DNA of 49,820 bases from Candidatus Bathyarchaeota archaeon (GTDB lineage Archaea; Thermoproteota; Bathyarchaeia; 40CM-2-53-6). The stretch lies in contig VBAX01000054.1 of the NCBI GenBank assembly GCA_005883075.1, positions 1-49,820 of the forward strand, given 5' to 3'. Shown here piece by piece: positions 22,600 to 31,116 of this stretch. Made by a program: the position numbers and the translations under genes. The notes under the pieces were generated by a model. The model was not told the DNA's origin and did no database searches. It was given only the letters and a program-made list of their open reading frames with translations. Every line of letters begins with the position of its first letter. Position 1 is the stretch's first letter.

Positions 22600-23184
22600 T
22601 TAGTGAAGAGTACCGTGAGGTTGGTAGACGAGTTTCACTGCTCCTGATTTGAACTGCTTCACATCTATCAGGTTCAGTGAGTACCTTTCATTCAGGTCCT
22701 TGAACTCAGGCCTCCCCATCCCCAAGACGACGGGATAAACAAGTAGCTGATATTCGTCTATTAGTCCCACTTTCATCAGCGTGGAAACGAGCGTAAAGCT
22801 CCCGAGGATCACCATGTCCGTCCCCGGTTCCTGCTTCATCTTGCTGACCGTCGCGGCAGTGTCTTCCCTGACTAATTTCGCCGTTCCCCAGTCGCCCCAA
22901 GCGACCTGTTTCAGAGACCGCGAGAAAACGAACTTGGGCAGGTTATTCATTCTTTCAGTGATAACGGGGTCATCATCAGTCCTCGTAGGCCAACGGCTAG
23001 AGAACTCTTCGTAGGTCTGTCGTCCCAGCAGAATGGCGTCCACGCTTCTTAGGAGAGTGCGTGTGTATTTCCCTAACTCTGTTCCTTTCAAGAACCCCTT
23101 AAACGCGAACCAGTCCAGCTCCCCATTCGGCCCCGACGCGAAACCGTCGAGGGACATGGAGTTGGAGACAATTACCCGTCGCAT
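22600..23184 (-). CDS. RibD C-terminal / dihydrofolate-reductase-like protein
   Basis: A 194-residue protein from the internal ATG (MRRVIVSNSMSLDGFASG); the track start 16 codons upstream adds a non-conserved leader. It has the DHFR fold of the RibD_C family (YwjB/YyaP type): SMSLDGFASGPNGELDWFAF at the N-terminus, AILLGRQTYEEFSSRWP, DMVILGSFTLVSTLMKVGLIDEYQLLVYPVVLGMG and a final strand. Members are NADPH-dependent reductases of often unknown substrate; true DHFR function cannot be claimed. The gene lies entirely between the two tRNA-end repeats, so it may be cargo of an integrated segment. Confidence 0.8.
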   Translation of the reverse strand: MRRVIVSNSMSLDGFASGPNGELDWFAFKGFLKGTELGKYTRTLLRSVDAILLGRQTYEEFSSRWPTRTDDDPVITERMNNLPKFVFSRSLKQVAWGDWGTAKLVREDTAATVSKMKQEPGTDMVILGSFTLVSTLMKVGLIDEYQLLVYPVVLGMGRPEFKDLNERYSLNLIDVKQFKSGAVKLVYQPHGTLH

Positions 23185-23399
23185 GGTCCGGGAGGTCTTC
23201 CAGCTGAACAAATAAAGCCGAGTTTGAGGCACTCACGAAGACTCCTCTTACAGGCAATCACCGGGAGTGTTTCTGTGGTATTTCCAGATACCGAGGGTGC
23301 GATAGTATGGATCACCCAAAGTGTTCTCGGAGCACAGAGTCTTGGTGTGGCGTCTTTAACTCCAGAAGTAGTCTGGAACCATAAGATCGCTCTTGGATG

Positions 23400-23471
23400 C
23401 TGCCCTCGGCACCAAAGAACACCTTAACGTGTCGTAACCTACAGATTCCAATTCTGGTTAACATCTCCACC
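23400..23471 (+). repeat. tRNA-Phe 3'-end direct repeat, copy 2 (downstream att-like copy)
   Basis: A 16-bp exact copy of the tRNA-Phe 3' end, CTGCCCTCGGCACCAA, with diverged flanking similarity to 22548-22595. No acceptor 5' half, D-arm or anticodon arm precedes it, so this is a fragment. The 23233-23399 spacer before it shows no gene. The pattern fits an attachment-site duplication or an old segmental duplication. Confidence 0.65.
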
Positions 23472-23570
23472 TTACTGGATTCTCAAGAAGTACGAAGACA
23501 CGAACGGGCAACTCGGGGCAATCGCAGAAAGCCCTAAGCGTCGGGAAGCTTTCCGAGATTCCGCTTGAAT

Positions 23571-23978
23571 TTACCTCTCACCCAAATGAGACTTACCCAG
23601 GGTCGCTAGGGAGAACCCGACTGCGTAAATTATCGAGCCCGAAAGAAGAGTCACGACCAAGCCGTACACTGCCAGCGCCTCAGATAGTATTGCGCCTGTT
23701 GAGAGAACGAGGTATGTCCCTCCAACAGGGTTGGTCTTTACCATCTTCTCAAGGAATCTTTGGTTGGTTTGGGTAAAAGCGAGGACGCCAATGTTCACGA
23801 CGGAGACGGCTATCAGTCCCAAAAGGACTGGGAGAATAATTTCTGGGTTACGGGCAAGACCGGGTCTTCCGAATACAACTATGGTTGCGATCACGATGTA
23901 CACGGCGGGGGTGATCCCTAGCATGACGAGGAGAATGTTTGCCTGGCGGACCATTCTGTTCTTGTCCGGAAACATCAT
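23571..23978 (-). CDS. Small membrane protein, ATP-synthase-c-like hydrophobicity
   Basis: A 135-residue hydrophobic protein with four transmembrane helices: ANILLVMLGITPAVYIVIATIVVF, IILPVLLGLIAVSVVNIGVLAF, GGTYLVLSTGAILSEALAVYGLVVTLL and SIIYAVGFSLATLG. A glutamate sits in helix 3 (SEALAVYG), in an environment resembling rotor c-subunits, but the glycine-zipper pattern is too weak to call it. The family is not recognised. Start at MMFPDKN or at the next ATG. It lies in a region of small membrane ORFs before the HTH-ACT gene. Confidence 0.6.
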   Translation of the reverse strand: MMFPDKNRMVRQANILLVMLGITPAVYIVIATIVVFGRPGLARNPEIILPVLLGLIAVSVVNIGVLAFTQTNQRFLEKMVKTNPVGGTYLVLSTGAILSEALAVYGLVVTLLSGSIIYAVGFSLATLGKSHLGER

Positions 23979-24158
23979 GCTGCCCGATCAGTATGGCCTG
24001 AAAAGATTAGTTAAAGAGAACGTGCGAAGAAGACCGCGTTCTCCAAGGGCTTGCGAAAAGTGGTTCGTAGTCGGTGATAGCAGGCATGTCCCACCCGTCG
24101 CGAAACTCCACGCAGTTCTCCCCCCTTGTTCTTACCTTAGGACAGGTCCGGTTTGTAA

Positions 24159-24410
24159 CTAGGCAGCTTCCAGTATCGGAGGTTTCGGAGATGGCTTCTT
24201 ACGACGACCAATCTCGCCCGCTAACACCAGAACGGCTCCTGCAGTGGCCACTACAAACCCTGTCTGGCCTTCAGACGATGACAGGTCGCACGGGCCCTAG
24301 GCGAACAGAAGGAAATACGGGCAAACGGAGAGAATTGCCAAGGTTGCGAAGAGGGTTAGAACGGCACCGAGAACCTCGAGGAGCTTCCAGCTAACTCTTG
24401 TTTTTGCCAT
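24159..24410 (-). pseudogene. Small two-helix membrane ORF interrupted by an in-frame TAG
   Basis: From ATG at 24410 the frame reads MAKTRVSWKLLEVLGAVLTL, a first hydrophobic helix, then TAG at 24297-24299 (codon 38), and continues in the same frame with GPCDLSSSEGQTGFVVATAG, a second helix, and a basic RRKKPSPKPP tail, ending at TAG 24159. The two parts together look like one 83-residue, two-helix protein. Explanations: a nonsense mutation, a sequencing error, amber read-through (pyrrolysine or other), or two separate micro-ORFs. No pyl gene lies in the window. The track ORFs 23731-24162 and 24074-24394 on the other strand look like shadows. Confidence 0.35.
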
Positions 24411-24470
24411 GCCTGTCTGTCAAGACCGCTCACCCTGTCCCTGATCGCTACGTTGAGGGATCCTCGGGAA

Positions 24471-24977
24471 TCAATAGACTGAGACTCTAGCCACTCCTTT
24501 GATTCTAAGCATCTCGGGGATTAAGTTGCCCGGCACATTCGTGTCTCCAATGAGGGTAAGTTTTGGGTCTGGGGACAGTTCGGGATCGTCAACAATGGCT
24601 TGACGTACGCTAATGCCAGCGTCAGCTAAGAGCTTGGACGCACCGGCGAGTATGCCGACATTTTTCGGATCGCTGGCAGTAATCTCCACGACGCCCAGGC
24701 CTAACTGCTTCGCGATCCCTTTGAGGGAGAGCCCAGCTGACTGCAACCGTCCAAAAATAGCCTGCAGACCCCTATCACTCTGTATCATCTTCACGGTCTC
24801 CACAACAGTCCTTCTGTCCACTCCCGCTGCTCTGGCAACTCGCGCGGTTGGTATCTCTATTTGGTTAAGGTAGATTCCGTCATCGCGTATGGCCAAGCCG
24901 TTCTCTATGCATAGCCGGGCGACTTTGAGTCGTTCGGGATGACGAGGTCCCAGTAGTTGTTGGATTTTGTTCCACAT
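24471..24977 (-). CDS. HTH-ACT regulator of amino-acid metabolism
   Basis: A 168-residue protein from the internal ATG (MWNKIQQLLGPRHPERLKVAR); the track start at 25001 lies within the inverted repeat 24985-25000. Residues 1-70 contain a helix-turn-helix (IEIPTARVARAAGVDRRTVVETVKMI). Residues 90-168 form an ACT domain (LGLGVVEITASDPKNVGILAGASKLLADAGISVRQAIVDDPEL...IKGVARVSVY), which binds amino acids. This HTH+ACT architecture is the archaeal predicted regulator of amino-acid metabolism (COG2150-like). It is divergent from trpB with 62 bp between starts, so control of tryptophan synthesis is the natural guess. Confidence 0.85.
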   Translation of the reverse strand: MWNKIQQLLGPRHPERLKVARLCIENGLAIRDDGIYLNQIEIPTARVARAAGVDRRTVVETVKMIQSDRGLQAIFGRLQSAGLSLKGIAKQLGLGVVEITASDPKNVGILAGASKLLADAGISVRQAIVDDPELSPDPKLTLIGDTNVPGNLIPEMLRIKGVARVSVY

Positions 24978-24984
24978 AGGTGTA

Positions 24985-25000
24985 TGTACTAAACTGTACA
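24985..25000. promoter_or_regulatory. Inverted repeat TGTAC-N6-GTACA between regulator and trpB
   Basis: TGTACTAAACTGTACA lies 7 bp upstream of the regulator ATG and 40 bp upstream of trpB, inside the 62-bp divergent promoter. A dimeric HTH regulator would fit this spacing, so it is the likely operator of the ACT regulator. Confidence 0.5.
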
Positions 25001-25007
25001 AGCAAGC

Positions 25008-25019
25008 TTAAAATTTTAC
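25008..25019 (+). promoter_or_regulatory. TATA-like box for trpB
   Basis: TTAAAATTTTA sits 21-32 bp upstream of the trpB ATG at 25040, the spacing expected for a leaderless or near-leaderless archaeal transcript. Confidence 0.5.
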
Positions 25020-25039
25020 GTAAAGTCACAATACCTGTC

Positions 25040-26407
25040 ATGCTTGAGACCGAAGGGACGATGCTTCCCCAGAACCGAGTCAATCTAGAGGAAGATGAGA
25101 TTCCTACGCGATACTACAACATACAGGCTGACCTTAGAGAGCCTCTTCCTCCACCCCTCGACCCGAAGACCAAGCAACCAGTCAATCCTGCCAGCCTCGA
25201 AAGGATCTTCGCCAAGGAGCTAATCCGCCAGGAGATCAGCCCAGAACGCTACATCACCATACCAGATGAGGTTCTGCAAGCCTATCTTGAGATTGGCCGT
25301 CCGACTCCTCTAGTACGAGCTACCCGGTTGGAGAGATTTCTCAAAACTCCCGCCAAGATATTCTACAAGGCAGAATACCTCAGCCCTACCGGCAGCCATA
25401 AGCCCAACACAGCCATCGCCCAAGCCTACTACAACAAGAAACAGGGGACCGAGAGACTAGCGACAGAAACCGGCGCCGGCCAATGGGGATCCGCGCTAGC
25501 GCTAGGCTCTGAGATGTTTGGATTGAAGTGCAAAGTGTACATGGTCCGGGTTAGCTACCAACAGAAGCCCGGGAGGCGCGTTATGATGGAGACGTACGGA
25601 GCGGAGGTTCGGCCCTCACCCAGCGAGGACACGAATTTTGGGAGGTCCTTGCTAGCCCAAGACATGAACCATCCAGGAACTCTCGGCATCGCAATCAGCG
25701 AAGCGCTCGAAGACACCGTTACTCACGATAACACGAGATACTGCCTTGGCTCGGTCATGAACCATGTTCTGACTCATCAGTCGATTATTGGCCTTGAAGC
25801 GAAGAAACAGTTCGAATCGATCGACATACAGCCAGACATAATAGCGGGATGCATCGGCGGTGGCTCCAACTTCGCAGGCTTCGCCTACCCATTTCTCGGC
25901 GACAAGCTCCAAGGGAAACTCGACGCGGATTTTGTGGCATGCGAACCAAAGGCCGTCCCATCCACAACGCGCGGAACTTTCACGTATGATTTTGGAGACG
26001 CTGCCGAAATGACACCGCTCCTAAAAATGTACACTCTCGGGCACAAGTTCCAGTCTCCTCCCATTCATTCAGGCGGCCTCAGGTACCACGGAAAAGCCCC
26101 ATCGCTATCCTACCTCATCAACAAAGGCCACGTCCACTCAGTTGCCTACCACCAGAACGAAGTATTCCAAGCCGCAAGAACCTTCGCGCAGACAGAAGGA
26201 GTCATCCCGGCACCTGAAACCGCTCACTGCATCAAATACATCATAGACCAAGCCATCCAGTGCAAGAAGACCGGCGAGGAGAAAGTACTCGCCTTCAACA
26301 ACTGTGGCCACGGTCTGCTAGACCTCAAAGCCTACGAAGACTTCCTGGGAGGAAAACTCACCGACTACGAGCCGCCAAAAATTGAAATCGAAACGTACGT
26401 AAAATAA
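25040..26407 (+). CDS. trpB: Tryptophan synthase beta chain, TrpB2 type
   Basis: A PLP enzyme joining indole and serine to make tryptophan. From ATG 25040 (MLETEGTMLPQNRV) it has 455 residues, longer than TrpB1. The N-terminus carries the TrpB2-like RYYNIQADL and PPLDPKTKQPVNP. The PLP lysine is in SPTGSHKPNTAIAQAYY, the catalytic loop TETGAGQWGSALALG follows, and the glycine-rich phosphate loop is CIGGGSNFAGFAYP. No trpA or other trp genes lie nearby, as usual for TrpB2, which works alone with free indole or with other partners. The divergent HTH-ACT gene probably regulates it. The track start at 24980 would overlap the operator. Confidence 0.93.
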   Translation: MLETEGTMLPQNRVNLEEDEIPTRYYNIQADLREPLPPPLDPKTKQPVNPASLERIFAKELIRQEISPERYITIPDEVLQAYLEIGRPTPLVRATRLERFLKTPAKIFYKAEYLSPTGSHKPNTAIAQAYYNKKQGTERLATETGAGQWGSALALGSEMFGLKCKVYMVRVSYQQKPGRRVMMETYGAEVRPSPSEDTNFGRSLLAQDMNHPGTLGIAISEALEDTVTHDNTRYCLGSVMNHVLTHQSIIGLEAKKQFESIDIQPDIIAGCIGGGSNFAGFAYPFLGDKLQGKLDADFVACEPKAVPSTTRGTFTYDFGDAAEMTPLLKMYTLGHKFQSPPIHSGGLRYHGKAPSLSYLINKGHVHSVAYHQNEVFQAARTFAQTEGVIPAPETAHCIKYIIDQAIQCKKTGEEKVLAFNNCGHGLLDLKAYEDFLGGKLTDYEPPKIEIETYVK

Positions 26408-26455
26408 CCGAGAATATCAAAGCCTTACCTCTCTTCTAGACCGTCTGGTGCCTCA

Positions 26456-27265
26456 TTACATGCCTAGTACTGGAAGAACAGCAGTGACAACCTTGGACCA
26501 TGCATCTGATTCTGGATCAATCAGCTCGAAATGGCCAACGCCTTCTAGTTTGACAAGAGTGGGCTGTTCACCCAGCTGTTCAGCTCTCTCGACGAACTTC
26601 TCGGACTGAGAGAACGGGACGATGTCATCCTCAGTTCCGTGGATTAGAATTTGTCTCGATCCACTTGGCAGGAGCTCGATAGGGCTCCCGGCATCAAATC
26701 GCTCGGGGTACTGGTCTGGCGATCCACCCATGAGCTTGGCAACAGCGCCGTTTCCCAGTTGTTGCCTCCAGGCTGCCCGAAGGTCGGATACGCCAGCGAG
26801 AGAAACCGCACGGACAAAACGATACTTCTGAGCCCTCCGCAGAGGTGACGCTTTGGGAACGCGATGCGTGCTTGCGAGCCATAGTGCAAGGTGCCCTCCA
26901 GCCGAGTGTCCCATGACCGCTGCCCTGGCAACGTCGACGCGTGAATCTGAAGAGATTGTATCCATAATATTGTCAGTCGCGAGGCTGACATCTTGAAAGG
27001 TTCCAGGCCAGCCGCCACCAGAGTTTCCGATCCGTCGGTATTCGAGGTTGCAGGTGACGATTCCTTTGTCGGTGAGTGCAGCGCACAGGGAACCAATGTG
27101 CTTCAAGTCATAGGCGGATTGCCAGAAACCCCCATGTATCACCAATAGGAACGGGAACGGACCCGCGCCATCAGGTAAACGCAATTCAGCAAAGTGCTGA
27201 GGATCCGAGCCGTACTCGATGCGCTTGTCGAAATTCGGTGGATGTCTCTCCAAGAGATCGCTCAA
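26456..27265 (-). CDS. Alpha/beta hydrolase (esterase-like)
   Basis: A 269-residue serine hydrolase. The oxyanion-hole motif is LVIHGGFWQSAYD (HGGFW, near 43), the nucleophile elbow AVMGHSAGGHLALW (near 118), the acid DDIVPFSQSEKF (aspartate near 215) and the histidine GVGHFELID (near 246). The HGGFW/GHSAGG combination occurs in BD-FAE-like and kynurenine-formamidase-like esterases. The kynurenine-formamidase group is interesting next to trpB but not proven. There is no signal peptide, so it is cytoplasmic. Convergent with trpB. Confidence 0.85.
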   Translation of the reverse strand: MSDLLERHPPNFDKRIEYGSDPQHFAELRLPDGAGPFPFLLVIHGGFWQSAYDLKHIGSLCAALTDKGIVTCNLEYRRIGNSGGGWPGTFQDVSLATDNIMDTISSDSRVDVARAAVMGHSAGGHLALWLASTHRVPKASPLRRAQKYRFVRAVSLAGVSDLRAAWRQQLGNGAVAKLMGGSPDQYPERFDAGSPIELLPSGSRQILIHGTEDDIVPFSQSEKFVERAEQLGEQPTLVKLEGVGHFELIDPESDAWSKVVTAVLPVLGM

Positions 27266-27371
27266 GTCTTTTCAAAATCAGATAACCGGCAGTGGCCGTA
27301 TAAGATCAGCCAATGAAAGGGGTTAGAAATACTCGGTTAATGGCGGGTTTTCTTTAGATACTACTTAGTCA

Positions 27372-29819
27372 ATGAGCCTCTGGAAACCCGAATTGGCGAT
27401 TAGCGAACTTTCTCCGGAAAAATTGCGGTTCGAATGCCCACCCGGAAAGGTCGAATGCAAGACCAGCCAAGAACTCTCTCCCCTCGAAGGAGTCGTAGGA
27501 CAAGATCGTGCACTCAAAGCTCTCGTATTCGGAGTGGAGATGAAAGCAAAGGGATTCAACATCTTCGCGGCCGGGCCCCCGGTCACTGGGAAGAGGCCTG
27601 CGACTAGAAGTTACTTGGAAAAAATCGCAAAGACCAAACCTACTCCGCCCGACTGGTGCTACGTAAACAATTTCCAAAATCCTTACGAGCCGAAGGCACT
27701 CAAGCTCCCGGCGGGCAAAGCGAAGATCTTCCAGAAAGATCTGAAGAATCTCATAGACCAAGTCAAGAGAGCCGTCCCTGCAGCTCTTCAGAGCGAAGAG
27801 TTTGCAGCCCGAACAAACAGCATAACAAAAAGATCCGTGGAAGAGAGAGATAAGATTCTCAACGAGCTCAACGATGTAGCCAAAGAGTCGAGTTATGCCG
27901 TTCGGATGAATCAGCTAGGCATTGGAATAGTCCCCATCCGGGCGGGAAAAGCGCTCAGTCAAGAGGAATATGACGCCCTACCCGCGAGCACGAAGAAAAA
28001 ATTCGAACAGAGCAGAGAGACGGTAAGAACCGCGCTAGACAAAGCAGGGAAGCAAGTAAACGAACTAGAAGCCAATACTCTAGATGAGCTGAAAAAACTC
28101 AGAGACGACACGGTGCACTATTCCATGGGCGGCTTGATCAGCAAGCTGACCTCTCGTTATCAGGATCAACCAGAAGTGATACAGTACCTCAATGACATGA
28201 GAGACGATATTCTAGAAAACACCGAATTGTTCGCGCTGAGTGGAGCGGAACAGCAGAAGAAGGATTCTGACACACCACCTAGTCTCATAGAGAGAGACTT
28301 GCCTGACCTTCTGTTCAGAAGATATCAGGTCAACCTCATCGTTGACAACTCCGACTTGAAAGGTGCACCGGTGATCGCCGAGGACAACCCGACAGTGACG
28401 AATCTCCTTGGAAGAATCGAGAGCGAAGCCAAGTTCGGAACTCTCTCAACGGATTTCACCCTGATCAAAGGAGGATCGATCCACAAGGCTAACGGTGGAT
28501 TTCTCATACTCGGGGCCCGGGAGCTCCTGACTAGCCAGTTATCGTACGAGGGTCTCAAGAGAGCGCTTCAGAACGGAAACATTGCCATCGAGGAAACAGG
28601 CCAGAGACTCGGAGTCGCAAGCACGAAGAGTCTCACTCCACAACCGATACCATTGGACGTGAAGATTGTGCTGGCGGGCGACAATCAGATCTACCAAGCC
28701 CTCTACGTCGCCGACCCCGACTTTGGCCTACTCTTCAAGGTCAAAGCCCAGTTCGATGACACAATCGAGAGAAACGACGAGAACATGAAAACCTACGGCC
28801 GGTTTGTCCATACTTTATGCGAGAAGGAGAATCTCAGCCATCTTGAAGCGGCCGCGATTGCAAAGGTGGTCGAATATGGTTCAAGACTTGCAGAGGACCA
28901 GACAAAGCTCTCTACGAAATTCCCTGAGATCGCCGATCTAGTCAGAGAAGCCAACCACTACGCATCCCAAGACGAGTCCAAATACATCAAGGACACCCAC
29001 ATTCTAAAGGCACTTAAGGAGAAGATCTATCGCTCCAATCTTCTAGATGAAAAGACCAAAGAGATGATCGAGAGAGGCATCATACTCATCGACACCTCTG
29101 GGACAAAAACGGGTCAGGTAAACGGGTTATCTGTAATCAGCTTGGGCGACTTCGACTTTGGCCAACCATCAAGGATCACCGTTAGCGTTGGACTTGGAAG
29201 AGAAGGAGTCATCGACATCGAACGCCAAGCCAGGCTGGGCGGACAACTACACACGAAGGGGGTCCTGATAATATCAGGCTATCTGGAAAACAAGTACGCA
29301 CGCGACAAACCACTGAGCGTGGCTTGCAGGCTAGTCTTCGAACAAAGCTACGGTGGAGTCGACGGTGACAGCGCGTCCAGCACCGAACTCTACGCGATCC
29401 TCTCAGCCCTCTCCGACCTTCCCATCAAGCAGAACCTCGCTGTTACCGGATCTGTGAACCAGAAGGGCGAGGTTCAAGCAATTGGAGGAGTGAACGAGAA
29501 GATCGAAGGATTCTACCATACGTGCAAGGCAAAAGGCTTGAAGGGTGACGAGGGAGTCCTAATTCCAAAGAGCAACGTACAACATCTAATGCTCAGCGAG
29601 GAAGTAGTGGAAGCTGTCAAGCAGAGACGGTTCCACATCTATCCAGTAAGCACGATAGACGAGGGTATCGAGATTCTAACAGGCGTAAAGGCAGGAGCGT
29701 TGAAAAGCGATGGAGATTATGAAGCGGACACGGTCCATTTCAAGGCCAACAAGCGACTTACTGAAATGGCTAGCGAGATTACAAAGTTCGGACAATTCAC
29801 AAGAAGACCAAGTGACTAG
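27372..29819 (+). CDS. Lon-family protease (LonBA/AAA_32 type) with altered Walker motifs
   Basis: An 815-residue ATP-dependent-protease homologue. Residues 1-85 hold a degenerate Lon substrate region leading to the AAA part (FNIFAAGPPVTGKRPATRSY). A long helical insert (100-290) precedes the second ATPase half (TDFTLIKGGSIHKANGGFLILGARELL). The Lon protease domain (about 590-790) has the catalytic serine in GVDGDSASSTELYAIL and the lysine in GGVNEKIEGFYH. Most relatives read GPPGTGR[ST] and LDAR; here the Walker A reads GPPVTGKR and the Walker B aspartate is glycine. The serine-lysine dyad looks intact. No membrane segments, so it is the soluble type, not LonB. Monocistronic. Confidence 0.85.
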   Translation: MSLWKPELAISELSPEKLRFECPPGKVECKTSQELSPLEGVVGQDRALKALVFGVEMKAKGFNIFAAGPPVTGKRPATRSYLEKIAKTKPTPPDWCYVNNFQNPYEPKALKLPAGKAKIFQKDLKNLIDQVKRAVPAALQSEEFAARTNSITKRSVEERDKILNELNDVAKESSYAVRMNQLGIGIVPIRAGKALSQEEYDALPASTKKKFEQSRETVRTALDKAGKQVNELEANTLDELKKLRDDTVHYSMGGLISKLTSRYQDQPEVIQYLNDMRDDILENTELFALSGAEQQKKDSDTPPSLIERDLPDLLFRRYQVNLIVDNSDLKGAPVIAEDNPTVTNLLGRIESEAKFGTLSTDFTLIKGGSIHKANGGFLILGARELLTSQLSYEGLKRALQNGNIAIEETGQRLGVASTKSLTPQPIPLDVKIVLAGDNQIYQALYVADPDFGLLFKVKAQFDDTIERNDENMKTYGRFVHTLCEKENLSHLEAAAIAKVVEYGSRLAEDQTKLSTKFPEIADLVREANHYASQDESKYIKDTHILKALKEKIYRSNLLDEKTKEMIERGIILIDTSGTKTGQVNGLSVISLGDFDFGQPSRITVSVGLGREGVIDIERQARLGGQLHTKGVLIISGYLENKYARDKPLSVACRLVFEQSYGGVDGDSASSTELYAILSALSDLPIKQNLAVTGSVNQKGEVQAIGGVNEKIEGFYHTCKAKGLKGDEGVLIPKSNVQHLMLSEEVVEAVKQRRFHIYPVSTIDEGIEILTGVKAGALKSDGDYEADTVHFKANKRLTEMASEITKFGQFTRRPSD

Positions 29820-29825
29820 CGCTCT

Positions 29826-30428
29826 CTAGAGAAACGCGCTTCTCAGCCCTAGAAGTATTCGCTCGTGAACCTCGACAGCTGGCCTCGTGCCATCTACAAT
29901 ATGCCATCCAAATCTGTGGGCTAGCGAACGATAGTTTCTCCGCACTTTCTCTAGGAACGCTCGGTCTCGCTCGTTGACATCCCGTCGACGGGTCTTTCTT
30001 GAGAACGACTTCGGAATGGGAACATCCAGGACAAAGACGGCACGAGCCTCTGGCAGACCCGCGTCGAGGCCTGCGAGCCATTGAACACTCAAGCCCCTTG
30101 CCTCGCCGTAAGCCAAGTTGGAAGGAGTGTATCTGTTACAGATAACAAGATCATTCTTCTTTAGAGCGCCAGTGATCGTTTCCATGTTTTCCCAACGGTT
30201 AAGGGAATAAAGTAAGTGCAATGCGTGCGGTGAAGTTTTGGCTCTCCCGGCGAGGAAGGATCGGATAAGTCGCCCTGAACTTGTAGAGTAGATTGGAAAG
30301 CTTAGAGTGCCGACCTTGAACCCTTCACGGCGCAAGCTTGCCGACAAGAGTCTCGTCTGAGTCTTCTTCCCTGCTTGGTCAATGCCTTCAAGCGCAATGA
30401 GACGGGAGGGCACGAGACAATCGAACAT
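29826..30428 (-). CDS. tmk: Thymidylate kinase
   Basis: A 200-residue P-loop kinase phosphorylating dTMP to dTDP. The P-loop is LIALEGIDQAGKKTQTRLL (GxDxxGKxT, with K in place of T at one site), the DR[YF]-like motif is VICNRYTPSNLAYGEARGL and the lid contains KTRRRDVNERD. The sugar-binding and phenylalanine positions around SLNRWEN fit tmk. Convergent with the Lon gene, 6 bp between stops. TTG/ATG start near MFDCLVPSR. A deoxynucleoside kinase is less likely given the motif order. Confidence 0.85.
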   Translation of the reverse strand: MFDCLVPSRLIALEGIDQAGKKTQTRLLSASLRREGFKVGTLSFPIYSTSSGRLIRSFLAGRAKTSPHALHLLYSLNRWENMETITGALKKNDLVICNRYTPSNLAYGEARGLSVQWLAGLDAGLPEARAVFVLDVPIPKSFSRKTRRRDVNERDRAFLEKVRRNYRSLAHRFGWHIVDGTRPAVEVHERILLGLRSAFL

Positions 30429-31116
30429 GCTCGGGTTGCTTATTACGTTAAGCTGAGACTGGTCGTTCTAAGAAGGGAAATGAATCGTTAATCGCCTTCT
30501 CCGTGCTTCAGCCTCTCATGTCCTCATTCTTCGGCCCCAACACTGGTTCACCAAAGCAGAATCACTGATCTCGAAGCTGTCGCAGAGCAATCGGTTCGTC
30601 GAAGGGCGATCAAAAGCGTTGAACAATCAAGATGGCGCTGTGTCCCTGATCGCCGTAGGTATCAACGGCTAACTACTTCTATCCGTAGCCTCTCGTGAGG
30701 CATTGGTGCACCACAAGTCTTAATATGAAAAATCGCAAGAGGCATAGGCCTGACCAATGGAGACGTCCCGTCCTACTTTGGGTTCCGAGTCAAGCGTGCA
30801 ACGAACAATTTTCTTCGCCCTCATCCTCTCCTACTGCGGCGACTCGGCGTTGTCGGACAGCCAAACTTTCACGTCCGAATCTGATCCATTTGTTCAGGTC
30901 GGAAATTACCTCCGTCCTCCTTCCTTCCCGGAAGACCCCTCAAAGCTCGTGAATTCGTAGGCCGCGGATGAGATCCGACGGCCAAAGAGTCCGGCTTCGT
31001 CAAAAAAAGCTCCACACTGGCCACCACGAAACTGGGAGGGATGCTAAGAATTCTCTCCTTGCAGAGACTTGGCAAAAATTCGAGACTACTGCGCCGGAAA
31101 ATTACTGCAAACGGGA
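30429..31116. other. Gene-poor spacer
   Basis: No convincing gene. Track ORFs 30695-30952, 30757-30960 and 30869-31075 are low-complexity and overlap on opposite strands. On the plus strand a frame from about 30484 to 30673 is open (VLILRPQHWFTKAESL...) but has no start codon, so it may be a decayed gene fragment. Nothing else is recognised before the repeat at 31117. Confidence 0.4.

Noticed and set aside
23400-23415. A second tRNA gene
   Set aside because: Only the 3' acceptor end is present; no D-arm or anticodon arm precedes it.
23731-24162. 143-residue plus-strand ORF
   Set aside because: It is antisense to the membrane gene 23571-23978 and shows no motif.
30757-30960. 67-residue ORF (METSRPTLGSE...) with a short hydrophobic run
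   Set aside because: Low-complexity, overlapped by ORFs in two other frames, and no recognisable motif.
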